Source: Rattus norvegicus (lineage: Eukaryota; Chordata; Mammalia; Rodentia; Muridae). From it: a stretch of DNA of 64,000 nucleotides. The DNA lies in the NCBI RefSeq assembly GCF_036323735.1, contig NC_086032.1:56126599-56190598 (forward strand), in the 5' to 3' direction. The translations under genes were made by a program, and so were the position numbers. How positions within the stretch are numbered: the stretch's first letter is position 1; every line of letters starts with the position of its first letter. This document shows positions 24,501 to 36,396 of this stretch, piece by piece. Below the pieces are notes generated by a model. The model was not told where the DNA came from. It saw only the letters and a list, made by a program, of their open reading frames with translations, and made no database searches.

Positions 24501-24559
<59 letters not shown>
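24501..24559. repeat. (TC)n microsatellite
   Basis: About 29 TC units. Open Ser-Leu frames across it are artefacts of the repeat. Confidence 0.97.
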
Positions 24560-24563
<4 letters not shown>

Positions 24564-25974
24564 ACCACCCTTCTTTTGTCTCCCTCTTCCCTTCTCCCTC
24601 TCCAACTCCGTCTCTCATGAGTGAATATTTATCGAGTATGACAAATACGTACATGCATGTTCACATGTGTATATGCTTTCAGGTTATATATATGCCTGCG
24701 TTTTTGCAGACTAGGGGTGACAAAAAGTGCCGTGCTGGATTATTCTCTACTTCTTTTATTAAAGGTGATTCTTTTCCTGAATTCAGAACCCTGGTATTCC
24801 AGAACTCCACATGTTCTCTCAGGTAGCTACCATCTGTCTCCCCCTTACAGGCAGGTCTTGGAGATATGAATTCCAGTTTGAATGAAAGTACTTTATCCAC
24901 TCAGCAGTTTTCCAGGGCATCAGACAAATCTTCATTTGGGAGTTCTGGTGCTCTTCCAATTGCCGTTAATTACAGTAGGCAGAATCCATCTTAGCTTGTT
25001 GTAGCCCTGATATGCATACCTGTGTTTTGCAAGAATGGGTAAGTTCTAACTTCTTTACAATACAGGATGAAGCTCTTGTTCAAATAAAATAATCATTAAA
25101 AATTAAAAATTACTACATCGTTTAAATTAGGGCACCAACCATTTTTTTAATTTTCCTCTAAGCTGCTCTCCACAATTACTGCATAATAAAAAATAAAAAA
25201 TAAAAAATTGCTTGAGATGAGTTGTTACATTTTGAACATTTTTGATTTGTATATTTCATACTTTTGCCACATGAGTCTTACTCATTTAAGTATCCAAAAA
25301 TCTGAGATGTTCTAAAAACCCAAAATGGTTTACCCATCATAGGAGATGTCTAACCTATAATATTGGCAAAGTTCCTTGAAAATGATGGTGTTCTATCTTA
25401 TTCAAATATACAAGTCACTAAGACGACCTTAGATTTTCCTTGTCACTTAGTAAAGATATATATTTTGCTGAAGAATTTGACAGAGTGTATACATATATGC
25501 ACTATTATGTTATATTATCTGTTATGATATACAGCAGTTTGTGCAATGTACAACCAATAGTGTGAACTCTATAATATGTATCACTATGAGTAGACTGCTA
25601 TTTTGAATTCTTAACAATTAATAGCATGTGCTGAAATTGTCAACATATAAGCCAATAATATTTTATGTTTCTAGCATATCAATCAAACCTCTGGAGTGAC
25701 AAACTATCAATTCACATTTTTAGCATTATTACGATTAATAGTAGCAAATGACATTGATTCCTATAGTCACAAATCAAAAATTAATACCAAAATAAAACCT
25801 ACATAACTATTTATACTACATTTTCAAGGCAAAAATAATCTCTTCATAGGAACTAACCAAAAGAATGTCTTTATTCAATACTGGAAATTTTGAATGCTAA
25901 TCTGCTTTAAAACACGCACACACACACACACATATTTGTATATTCAGTGTGACTTTTTTGGAAAATGATTGACT
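24560..25974. other. No gene recognised
   Basis: Contains a small (aaaat)n at 25185-25206 and a short CA run at 25913-25931; otherwise unrecognised. Confidence 0.4.
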
Positions 25975-26480
25975 GATTTAAAAGGGGGTGTACACTATCT
26001 TCAAGAAAACTGTCTCCCAGAAGCTCACAGTTGTCAATACTTCCTTATCTTTAGGTGGGGTTGTATGTTCCTCTCTCCTTCACATGGTGTAAAAATTTTG
26101 GGCATAGTGCAACAACATTTCCACAGCTGGTCTCTTTTGCTCAGAAGACAATCTTTCCTTGTGGTAACCAACATCTCTGACACTTATGCTTTTTACATCC
26201 CCACTTTAATAGTGATAACTGAGCCTTAGTGGTAGTGATGATGTATGGTGCAGTAAGCACTTTCCTTTCAAAGCCGAGCTTTCTGCAGTTACTTATTCTC
26301 CACACGTTGTTTAGTTATGGGTCTTTTAGTCATAATCTACTGCAGAAAGAACCTTCTCAGTTGAGGGTTGAGAATTGTGTGGATCTATGGTTATAATAAC
26401 TCATTAAGAATATTATTATGTTAATGTGTATACTTACACATGACAGTGTAACTTAATCTTTGTTATAGGAATCATCAACC
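25975..26480 (-). mobile_element. Old L1 3'UTR (Lx type), antisense
   Basis: Complement of the 62.5-63.1 kb type: ttccttgtggtaaccaacat, tgcagttacttattctccac, ttatgggtcttttagtcata, atctactgcagaaagaacct, ttgagggttgagaattgtgt. It is in the opposite orientation to those copies. Confidence 0.65.
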
Positions 26481-28478
26481 GTCAACTTGTAAATGAGAGT
26501 ATGAAAATAATGTAGTTGAAATATTCATATTAACACAATATGATGTCAAAATCACTGTGAACTATGCTACTAATGTTCATGCTGATCTACTTAAGGCAAT
26601 GAACTTTTGATACAGGTTAAAGGTCTATTCATTTAACTGTAACAACATGTCTTTATTAAGAAGAGCTACGTTTCAATCAGAGGCAAAACAGTGGGTTCTC
26701 ATTGTCTCAAGTAAGTGTACAAATTAACAGGAAGAAGTATCGAGGAATGAGAAGAACCACAATTATGTTCAGTTCTTCTCCATTCTAAATTTCATCTTAG
26801 CCAATTTCAATTATACACTGGGAATGCCCCATCTGTTCTGTGACAGTGATTTTAACCCCAGCTCTGAGATCGAATATCTGGAAAATTTAACCTTCACTTT
26901 ATGTTATCTGCCGTGAGATGAATAGGGTAATCAGGATTTCATACCTTTTCATATGAATCTGTATATAAGTTGAGTCTGGACTAATATATGCTGGCATCTG
27001 CTCATTCCATATTCACTCTCATATACTTCAGTAAATTAGTAGCTCAGCTTTATTGGCATACACTAAAACACATTATGCTTCCTTAGAAAGAAGATGTCTC
27101 CATAGACAAGCTACAGAAATTTGACCTCTAATAAGTTAGTAAATCATTTTTATTTTATGTCATAATACATAATGGTGTTATGTATTTGAAGTAACTGAAA
27201 CACTAGTTGCAAAATTTGTATCCATTTTTATTTATAATTATCTATACATAGAGCAAACAGCTACACTGTATGTCTAAAATCCCATATAATATATGCTATC
27301 AAACCCTTGTGGATGAAATAAAACTTTCTATGATTGGAAATACATTGTCACTAAAGTAGACTATTACTCATTCTTTTACTTATTCTCTATGATTATTTCT
27401 GTCCTGTAGGAAAAATGATGATTAGTTGTGGTAAAGATCACATGGTCCATAAAGTCTAAATAGTTTTCACATCCTTTGGAGAATAGGTTTTATGTTCCTT
27501 TTTTGACATAGCAAAAAATGTAATGATGTTCCACTTAGGGGTTATAAATATATAACTTCAGTAAACTACAGTTCTTGAAATAAGTAAATGTATATGACTA
27601 TTATATATATTAAATATTACCGTATTTACTTAATATTTTGTAATTGTGGATGTCATATTATTATGCAATAAAAGGGAATGAAATATTTACGAAAATAAAC
27701 AAAAGCTTTTGTAAGGAGTTTAATAGTTTCACTGCACATATTTGCATCAGCCACATCTTACTATAGATAGTGATTTGATTCCTTGTCATTTCATTCATTT
27801 ATCTGTGCCCTTGAGTATATCAGAACATAACAATTTTTGATTTCTCGGTTTATTTGAGAAATCACAAAATTTAATTGGCTTTCTTCTCTAAGTTCTAAAA
27901 GCCAAAAATTATGACTTTATCTGGACCCAATTAAAGGGCATATTACTGAGGAATTATCTTTGATTTTATAATATTTGGGCTATACTGTGCATATATTAAA
28001 ATCAAGAATGACAGAACTCTTCATTGTTATACTAATTGTAGAAAGGAGCCTATGAGGTTAAGGTACATGGAAAGTATGGCTACACAGTACTTTAAGGCTG
28101 CACAAAGGTCAGTGATTAGAGGGAGAAAATGATGGGAAAGCATTCACATAAGGTTATATTTTTAAATAGATTTGTATACAACATATGTCAACTATAATAT
28201 ACAACCATAAGGCATTCTAAGAAACATAGAAGGTAGTATATATTTAATTGGGCTTATAAATTCCTGTTCTATTTGTTTATAGGTATTAAGATGGCACTTG
28301 GTATTCAAAGCATTTAAACAATATTTGCATCAAATTAATTCCAACTCATCCCCCAACTGATTATTTGGAAAGGAATAAGAAAAGAAGGTTTAATATTCCA
28401 CATATTCTAAAGACAGTGGACATAAACAGTAATCCATGATTTTTCTCACTGTCACCGTACTTAGACCATGCTTTCTAT
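26481..28478. other. No gene recognised
   Basis: AT-rich unique DNA, frequent stops, no repeat family recognised. Confidence 0.45.
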
Positions 28479-28503
28479 TTACTTATTTATTTATTTATTT
28501 TAC
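28479..28503. repeat. Short (TTTA)n
   Basis: Six tta-t type units in a T-rich stretch. Confidence 0.8.
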
Positions 28504-28619
28504 ATGCTGCTTAATGTCCCCCCTAGTATTCCTCCTTCTATCATTCGCTACATCCCCTCTTCTCTTCTCCAACAGCTGTCAAAAGAAAACACAAGAGCAA
28601 AAAATTAAAATAAAATAAA

Positions 28620-28690
28620 ATAAAAATGGAGCAGAGACTGAAGGAAAGACCATCTAGAGACAGCCCTACCTTGGTATCCATTCCATCCTC
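28620..28690 (+). mobile_element. Small L1 3'UTR fragment
   Basis: aaaatggagcagagactgaa, then ggtatccattccatcctcag, matches the start of the block seen at 5945-6060. Confidence 0.5.
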
Positions 28691-29055
28691 AGATTCCAGG
28701 TGTTGTTTTAAAACCTTGTTGTCATATTTAATCTCATTTGGGCTTTCTCTGCTATCGTTAAATAGTTTCTTCTTTCTCATTTCTTTACACACCCTTGTGG
28801 CAGTGGCTCCTGTGCATTTATAGACATAACCTTCTGCCCTACTGTACTGCCTTGGCTGGTTGTCTGAGATCTATTGGCCATGATTGTATGTTTTGTTTAT
28901 GGAGTTCTCTTCTGTTTGTCTATCTAGTTTATTTTTTATCTAACATTCCTGTCTTGAGGACTCTAACAGAATGGGAACATGAAGTTAGTAGTGACCATGT
29001 TGTGATTTCCATCCTCTACTTAAATACTGAAGTTACTAATCTCTCTACTTTTGAT
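28691..29055. other. No gene recognised
   Basis: Chance frames of 65-94 codons only. Confidence 0.35.
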
Positions 29056-29246
29056 CTCTTTTTCTTTCTTTTTTTTTAGAATTATTCATTTATTTTATTT
29101 GAATGTGTACACTGTAACTATCTTCAGGCACACAAGAAGAGGACATCCGATCCCATTAAAGATGGTTGTGAGCTACCTGGGAATTAAACTTAAGGCCTCT
29201 GAAAGAGCAATCAGTGCTATTAACTACTGAGTCATCTCTCTGGCCC
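29056..29246 (-). mobile_element. B2 SINE, antisense
   Basis: Starts with a T-rich reversed tail, then cacactgtaactatcttcag-type body, a reversed B box region (gggaattaaacttaaggcct), and ends tgagtcatctctctggccc, the complement of the B2 head. Flanking atctctctacttt (29039-29051) and atctctctattta (29247-29259) look like an 11-of-13 target duplication. Confidence 0.85.
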
Positions 29247-29414
29247 ATCTCTCTATTTATCTATTGAAGAAACTTCAGAATCAGTTGGTTAGTGCCAAAA
29301 TATACGTTGGGAATTTGTTGACTCTGTAAATCAAGTTACATTAATTAAAAATAGAAAAAAAGAATCTTTGGGATTGCTTACATTTATTTGTTCTGCAATG
29401 GTGTTTCCTTATAT

Positions 29415-29805
29415 ATAATAAGGATATGGTTACTTTCCTTTTGCTGTGATCAATCAGAATGGCCAAGGCAACTTATAGAAGAAAGGGTTTACCTGACTTA
29501 CTACTGTTCCAGAGAGTTAAGACTTGTTGATGGTAAAGTGAAGGTAGCAGACTGCAGGCAACTAGACCAGAGGATGGATGCTTACACTTTGAGCAGAGAT
29601 CAATAAGCAGAGAGAGGATATTTGCTCAAACACAAGCATAGATTTTAAAACTCCCAAGCCTATCCAGTGACATACTTCCTTCATCAAACCACACCTTCTA
29701 AGCCTCCCCAAATAAGATGATAAACTGGGCTTCCTCAATATTCAAATGTGCAAGCCTTATGGCGAATATTTCTCATTCAAGTTACAGCACCAGTCATGTA
29801 GTTTC
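29415..29805 (+). mobile_element. Old rodent interspersed repeat, family unsure
   Basis: Head ttttgctgtgatcaatcaga, then aaggcaacttatagaagaaa and gggtttacctgacttactac, and an end around tctcattcaagttacagcac. This is the layout of an abundant rodent repeat that begins with gctgtgataaa. I cannot name it securely. Confidence 0.5.
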
Positions 29806-31919
29806 TGAGTTCTTTTACCTCAATCAATTCCTTGTCTTCTGAAACACACCCCATATATTTAAAAAATTGTAATAACCTAGTTTTGGTTAAAAGACTAATG
29901 CAAAGAAAAAGTACTCTAATTGTATTATCTTTATGGTTCAGTTTATGTGTATTTGTTTGTGACTGTGTGTTGATTTGTATGCATGAAATTGCAGTTGCTC
30001 TTGGGTTCCAAAAAGGACTTCAGATCTCTAAAAGCTAGACTTAGAAGTAGTTGGAAGACAACCTATATGGATTCTGGGAAGCAAACCTGAATGCTGTACA
30101 AGATTAGTTTGACTCTTGGCCAGGAGGCTACCTCTTTGGTCTTCATTTCATCTTTCAAGCCTGATTGTTGAATAGAAAGAGTTTAGTAATATTTTTTCAC
30201 TGTGATAACATAGGGCATTTTTCCATGATATGTTATAGATTTTTTTTGTTTGTTTCTTATTTCATTTCTAGGACATTTTCTTCTATTGGGTTTAAGTTTA
30301 TTTGTCCCAGTATATTTAAGTTTTGGTAGTTTCAATTTTTATTGTCTAGATCAGATTATTTCAGTCATGTTCAATTTGTCAATAGCCCCCAAAATGTTTT
30401 CTATTTGTTTTTAAAATTTCATCTATTGTCATATAGAGTTTACATTTTGCATTAAAACACTTAAAACATTCCCTTTAGTTTAAAAATATATTTGCAATTT
30501 AGTGGCAAGACAAAACATAAACATGAATGGAAGAGGAAGATAGAAATTTTTTTAAAAAAGAGGGGGGTATTTTGTTCGGGATGTGAGGAAAATGAAAGAT
30601 TATTAGCCTAGGACAGGCAGAATGAATTATCACTCTACACAATGGTATAAAAGAGTCATTAGAAATGTTGTGAAATATTTCTATATCAGTAATTCTGACA
30701 TTACTGTCATATTTGATTCCTGTTATAATCACCATTGAGGGCATTTTTAAGTTTTAATGTTTGTATATTTCCTCTCTTTTGATAAAAAGTAGACATGTAC
30801 TATTGTGTGAAGGAGCTACAGAAATGTGTCTTTCATAACAAAGTGTCAAGATTGGAGCAGAGGCATTTTGTAGCTCTTTGATTAGCTATGTAAAATCACC
30901 TTTATCTTCCTGTAATGGGGCTAGACTCTTACGAGCACACCTGGTTATGCTTTCAAAAGACAGCATTTTGTGTTTGTTTGGCTTTGGTTTTGTTTTTCCT
31001 AATAGTGACCTTACTAAAAACAGAATATCTTGACATATTTCAGAATTGCTGCTTCTATCTTACTCCAGTCCATAGCCAAAGGAAAAGTCTTTCCCCTACC
31101 TATATTCTGTGAAAACCGAATAACTCTTTGAGGTAAAGCTTCTAAGAATAGATATTCCTCTAATTCTGGGATTTAGAGATTACAGTGCTAGCTCAAACTT
31201 AACCCCCACCAACTTCTCAGTTAAAGTTGAAGATTCCCAAACATAACTCTTCATTTCTTCTAATAACGTTCAAGAGTTTGTGGTTATCTTAGTGGGGTGA
31301 TCCATTAGTTCTGTTCTGTTACATTGTGAGTCTGTGCATATCACCTGTCCCTCTAATTTTGAATGAAGACGTAATCCCTATCTTCTCATTCTTATGGAAC
31401 AAGTGGAGTTTTGATAGTTAATTTCTAGTTATGCCTTTCTTAAATATATCTAAATTACTATTCATAAAAATCAAAATATTGATTATATTTCCATATCATC
31501 ATTATAAGTAATTTGAAAATAATAATAAATATAAATGAATAACAAAAATAACTGGTTAAACAACAAGTTGGGCTGACTTTTGTATTCATTTTAGAAGCCA
31601 CATGAATATATCTATATAATTCTTTCTGTGAAAATAGATTTAATTGCACCACCTGGATTGATTTGAGGCAATAATAGTGACAGCAGAAAATATTCTTTAT
31701 ATTTCAATAGTGGTATCTTGGTTTAAAAAGAATAGCAAAGTTATATGGGATCTAAAAATACTCAACCACTTTTTTAAACTTAGAAACATGTCAATTAAAT
31801 AATATTTGATACTTGTGTTAGAGTACAGAGAAATTCATTTTTTGAGAGCAAGTTTAGTTTTTACCTGCATGTCATATTATGAATGATTTTAGATAAATAA
31901 TTTTTTATTTTTATATTTA
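29806..31919. other. No gene recognised
   Basis: AT-rich unique DNA; short chance frames only (81 codons or fewer). Confidence 0.45.
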
Positions 31920-32050
31920 TTTTTTCTTTTGAGGTACAGTCTATATTCATAACCCTGGGTGTCCTGGAACTTCCTCTGTAGATCAGCCTGGCTTGGACAT
32001 GGAGTTGCATTTAGTTCCCAAATACTGGGATTAATGGTGTAAATGCTACT
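31920..32050 (-). mobile_element. B1 SINE, antisense, decayed
   Basis: 7SL-derived motifs in reverse order: cctgggtgtcctggaacttc, ctctgtagatcagcctggct, caaatactgggattaatggt. Confidence 0.8.
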
Positions 32051-33133
32051 AGTGTCATGAATGTCATGCCTAACTTGTGCAATTCATTTTATGATGCAAT
32101 AGTTAACCTAATACTCAGACCAAAGAAAGAACAGAAATGAGACTCCAGGCCAACTTCCCTTATAGACATAGATATAAAAATTCTCAATAAATCACTTGAA
32201 GAGTGAATCTAAGAACACATCAAAAAGCTCATTCATCACAATGAAGTAGGATTTATCCCAGAGGTTCAGGGATGGTTCAACATACATAAATTCGTAAATA
32301 TAATCCACCATGTAAGCAGACTCAAAGGAAAAAATCACAGTATCATTTCATTAGATACAGAAAAGGCCTTTGACAAAACACAATACCCTTTCATGATTAA
32401 AAACCTGAAGACATTAGACACACAAGACTCAAACATCATTGAAATCAGGAAAGTTTATGGCATTTGCAGAGTGAGCAATAACTTAAATGGAGAGAAATAC
32501 AATACAGTTTCATAGAAATCAGAAAATATGTTAAGGTTGTCCACTCTGAACATACGTGTTAAATAGAATATTAAGTCTTAGCCAAAGCAGTAGAACAAGA
32601 GCAGGAGAGAGAATAAGAAGATATAATTTGGAAAGGAAAATGTAAAAGTATTGTAATTTGCAGATTATATGATTGGATATGCAAATGAAACTAGAAATTC
32701 ATCCAGAAAACTTCTGAAACTGATGAAAACATTTAGCAAATCTAAAGTATACAAAATTAGCTCATGAAAGTCAGTTGTCCTTCTATATACTTAGTCTTTA
32801 TATATACTAATTACAATCATATTGAGAAAGAAATTAGGAGCCCAATACTTTTCATAATACTCTCAAATAATGTAAAATAGTTTGAGGTAATTATAATCAA
32901 ACCAGGGAAAGATGTTTGTTAAAAAGACAGTGACCAAAAATTGAAGAAGATATCAGAAAATAGAAAAATTTTCTCATCGCTCAGAGATCAGCAGATTTAA
33001 TTAAGCAAAAAAAAAAAAATTAAAAAAAGGAAAACATAAATGAAAGCTATCTACAGATTCAGTACAAACCCCAGCAAAATTCCAACATTTTATTCACAGA
33101 TTAGAAAGGGACAATTTGTAACTTTATATGGAA

Positions 33134-33184
33134 ACACACACAAAACACACATAAACCCACACACTTGAACACACATACAACACA

Positions 33185-33236
<52 letters not shown>
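33134..33236. repeat. (CA)n microsatellite within old L1 ORF2
   Basis: Degenerate CA from 33134, pure from about 33186 to 33236. Confidence 0.95.
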
Positions 33237-33237
<1 letters not shown>

Positions 33238-33267
33238 CGCCCAACAGCTAAAACAAACCTGAACAGT

Positions 33268-33281
33268 AAAAGAACTAGTAA
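33268..33281. repeat. Left target duplication of twin-primed L1
   Basis: aaaagaactagtaa, repeated at about 34067-34080. The upstream base order cagt/aaaa gives TTTT/A on the cut strand. Confidence 0.88.
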
Positions 33282-33890
33282 CCTTCCACTGGTGCTCTTA
33301 CTAGGATATTCATTGCTACCTATGGGGTCAGAGTCCAGGGTCAGTCCATGTATAGTCTTTAGGTAGTGGCTTAGTCCCTGGAAGCTCTGGTTGCTTGACA
33401 TTGTTGTACTTTTGGGGTCTCGAGCCCCTTCAAGCTCTTCCAGTTCTTTCTCTGATTCCTTCAACGGGGGCCTATTCTCAGTTCAGTGGTTTGCTGCTGG
33501 CATTCGTCTCTGTATTTGCTGTATTCTGGCTGCGTCTCTCAGGAGCGATCTACATCCGGTTCCTGTAGGCCTGCACTTCTTTGCTTCGTCCATCTTCTCT
33601 AATTGGGTGGCTGTAAATGTATGGGTCATATGTGGGGCAGGCTCTGAATGGGTGTTCCTTCAGTCTCTGTTTTAATCTTTGCCTCTCCCTTTCCTGCCAA
33701 GGGTATTCTTTTTCCTCATTTAAAGAAGGAGTGAAGCATTCACATTTTGATCATCCGTCTTGAGTTTCGTTTGTTCTAGGGATCTAGGGTAATTCACGCA
33801 TTTGGGCTAATAGCCACTTATCAATGAGTGCATACCATGTATGTCTTTCTGTGAATGGGTTAGCTCACTCAGGATGATATTTTCCAGTTA

Positions 33891-33960
33891 TGGGGGGAGG
33901 GCGGCAATAGGGGGAGGGTTGGGAGGGGAACACCCATAAGGAAAGGGAGGGGGGAGGGGG
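33891..33960 (+). other. G-rich polypurine tract of L1 3'UTR
   Basis: Multiple runs of three to six G (gggggg, ggggaggg, ggggggaggggg); potential G-quadruplex. Confidence 0.75.
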
Positions 33961-34029
33961 ATGTTTGCCCGGAAACCGGGAAAGGGAATAACACTTGAAA
34001 TGTATATAAGAAATACTCAAGTTAATAAA

Positions 34030-34066
34030 AAAAAATAAAACAATAAAATTAACAGTCAAAAAAAAA
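34030..34066 (+). other. Second A tract with short transduced spacer
   Basis: After ttaataaaaaaaaa come about 20 non-tail bases (caataaaattaacagtc) and then a second A run. An AATAAA at 34042-34047 lies about 10 nt before the second tail, as expected for use of a downstream poly(A) site. Confidence 0.65.
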
Positions 34067-34519
34067 AAAAGAACTAGTAAAGTTAACAACATTGCCTATT
34101 TCAAGTCATACTACAGAGATATAGTAATAAAAAAAATGGTACTTGCCCAAATTAATAAATGTTTCTGTATTGGAGTCCCAGACATGAAGCAGTACAGAGA
34201 GTACATGAGCAGTAAGGAGTGCTCTTAATCCTAAGCCCACAGGTGAGTTGCCAATTTTGCTCAAATAATTGTCCAAAGACAGATCCACCAGGAATGCACA
34301 GGAGAGAGGAACCTCAGAGCACACTGGGACAAGATCATTCCTGTCTCCATCTGCACCAAGAGCTAAGGCTGTCCCACTGCCCTCCAGACCCAAATCCTTC
34401 GCAGAGAGATCTCGTCTTCCTAGAGTTCTCTCACTCTTTAGATCACAGGCTCACAAGCCCACAGTAGAGACAAGCTCCAGTCAAAGACATCAAGACCAAC
34501 CAACATCAGAGATAACCAG

Positions 34520-34663
34520 ATGGTCGGAGGCAAGCACAAGAACCTAAGCAACAGACACTAGGGATATTTGACCTCAGCAGAATCCACTTCTCCTGCCAAA
34601 GCAAGACCTGGATACCCCTACACAATGGAAAAGCAAGATTTGAATTTAAAAACACATCTAATG
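34520..34663 (+). pseudogene. Old L1 ORF1, 5' part
   Basis: MVGGKHKNLSNRH then a TAG at 34559-34561. The frame continues through PAKARPGYPYTMEKQDLNLK to the insertion point. It aligns with young ORF1 residues 1-48 (MARGKRRNPSNRN, EKQDLVSKSYLIM). The remainder lies after 41481. Confidence 0.8.
34648..34663. repeat. Left target duplication of composite young L1
   Basis: aaaaacacatctaatg, matched by aaaaacacatctcatg at 41481-41496. Preceded by aattt, giving the TT/AAAA cut site. Confidence 0.88.
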
Positions 34664-35152
34664 ACAGTTCTCTGCACCCAAATCCCGTGGGAGGGAGACC
34701 TAAACCTTCAGAGAGGCAGACATGCCTGGGAAACCAGAAGAGACTACACTCTGCACACACATCTCGGACGCCAGAGGAAAACACCAAACACCATCTGGAA
34801 CCCTGGTGCACTAAAGCTCCCGGAAACTATGGCACAGATCTTCCTGGTTGCTGCCACCGGACAGAGCTCATGAGCAGCACCCCGCGAGCGAACTTGAGCC
34901 TCGGGACCACAGGTAAGACCAACTTTTCTGCTGCAAATGACCTGCCTGGTGAACTCAAGACACAGGCCCCCAGGAACAGCTGAAGACCTATAGAGAGGAA
35001 AAACTACACGCCAGAAAGCAGGACACTCTGTCCCCATAACAGGCTGAAAGAAAACAGGAAAACAGGTCTACAGCACTCCTCACACACAGGCTTATAGGGC
35101 AGTCTAGCCACTGTCAGAAATAGCAGAACAAAGTAACACTAGAGATAATCTG
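34664..35152 (+). promoter_or_regulatory. L1 5'UTR, partial monomer plus tether
   Basis: Begins acagttctctgcacccaaat, equivalent to about 47238 in the 46.4 kb element. It thus has part of one promoter monomer, followed by the non-monomeric segment up to ORF1. With no complete monomer, promoter strength is doubtful. Confidence 0.75.
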
Positions 35153-36337
35153 ATGGCGAGAGGCAAGCACAGGAACCCAAGCAACAGAAACCAAGACTAC
35201 ATGGCACCATCGGAGCCCAATTCTCCCATCAAAACAAACATGGAATATCCAAACACAAGAAAAGCAAGATCTAGTTTCAAAATCATATTTGATCATGCTG
35301 CTGGAGGACTTCAAGAAAGACGTGAAGAACGCCCTTAGAGAACAAGTAGAAGGCTACAGAGAGGAATCGCAAAAATGCCTGAAAGAATTCCAGGAAAACA
35401 TAAATAAGCAAGTAGAAGCCCATAGAGAGGAGACACAAAAATCCCTGAAATAATTCCAGCAAAACATAAATAAACAAGTAGAAGCCCATAGAGACGAGGC
35501 ACAAAAATCCCTGAAAGAATTCCAGGAAAACACAATCAAACAGTTGAAGGAATTAAAAATGGAAATAGAAGCAATCAAGAAAGAACACATGGAAACAACC
35601 CTGGATATAGAAAACCAAAAGAAGAGACAAGGAGATGTAGATACAAGCTTCAACAACAGGATATAGGAGATGGAAGAGAGAATCTCAGGAGCAGAAGGTT
35701 CCATAGAAATCATACACTCAACTGTCAAAGATAATGTAAAGCAGAAAAAGCTACTGGTCCAAAACATACAGGAAATCCAGGACTAAATGAGAAGATCAAA
35801 TATAAGGATAATAGGTATAGAAGAGAGTGAAGACTCCCAGCTCAATGGACCAGTAAATATCTTCAACAAAATCATAGAAGAAAACTTCCCTAGCCTAAAA
35901 AAAGAGATACCCATAGGCATACAAGAAGCCTACAGAACTCCAAATGGATTGGACCATAAAAGAAACACCTCCCATCACATAATAGTCAAAACACCAAACG
36001 CACAAAATAAAGAAAGAATATTAAAAGCAGTAAGGGAAAACGGTCAAGTAAATATAAAGGCAGACCTATCAGAATCACACCAGACTTTTCGCCAGAAACT
36101 ATGAAGGCCAGAAGATCCTGGACTGATGTCATACAGACGCTAAGAGAACATAACTGCCAGCACAGGTTACTGTATCCTGCAAAACTCTCAATTAACATAG
36201 ATGGAGAAACCAAGATATTCCATGACAAAACCAAATTTACACAATATCTTTCTACAAATCCAGCACTACAAAGGATAATAAATGGTAAAGCCCAACATAA
36301 GGAGGCAAGCTATACCCTAGAAGAAGCAAGAAACTAA
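35153..36337 (+). pseudogene. Young L1 ORF1, frameshifted
   Basis: Starts MARGKHRNPSNRNQDY. A 2-base loss in the EYPNTPEKQ region (about 35258) throws the frame, and a later in-frame TAA interrupts the coiled coil (QKSLK then stop). The coiled-coil part holds two complete 66-bp (22-residue) tandem units at 35391-35456 and 35457-35522 plus a partial one before them; the 46.4 kb element has one. The downstream RRM-like and C-terminal regions are recognisable (RIIGIEESEDSQ, then ARRSWTDVIQTLREH) up to EEARN. No working ORF1p expected. Confidence 0.9.
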
Positions 36338-36396
36338 TCGTCTTGGCAACAAAACAAAGAGAAGAAAAGCACACTAACATAAACTCACATCCAAAT

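Larger units (their letters stand above)
33282..34066. mobile_element. Young L1 with 5' inversion (twin priming)
   Basis: Two parts of one L1 3' region in opposite orientation. 33282-33889 is antisense and matches the ORF2 end plus 3'UTR (equivalent to about 52600-53212 of the full element). 33890-34029 is sense and matches the terminal 3'UTR from about 53259. About 46 nt are missing between them. The whole is bracketed by aaaagaactagtaa and ends in poly(A). This is the signature of twin-primed reverse transcription. It lies inside an old ORF2 fragment. Confidence 0.9.
32100..34144 (+). pseudogene. Old L1 ORF2 fragment, interrupted by young L1
   Basis: Begins in the RT domain (gccaacttcccttatagaca, equivalent to the young FRPISLMNID region). 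It runs through the GFIP..QGWFN-like and DAEKAFDK-like parts with many stops and frameshifts, and reaches the tkTICKFIWN region near 33110. A CA microsatellite has expanded inside it (33134-33236). A young L1 sits between 33282 and 34067, after which the old ORF2 resumes (ctacagagatatagtaataa) to about 34144. It has no own 3'UTR. Dead relic, far more diverged than the element within it. Confidence 0.75.

Noticed and set aside
24433..24826. Leu/Ser-rich proteins
   Set aside because: They are translations of the (TC)n microsatellite and its flanks.
34219..35037. Overlapping frames of 80-100 codons as new genes
   Set aside because: They fall in L1 5'UTR sequence of the old and young elements.
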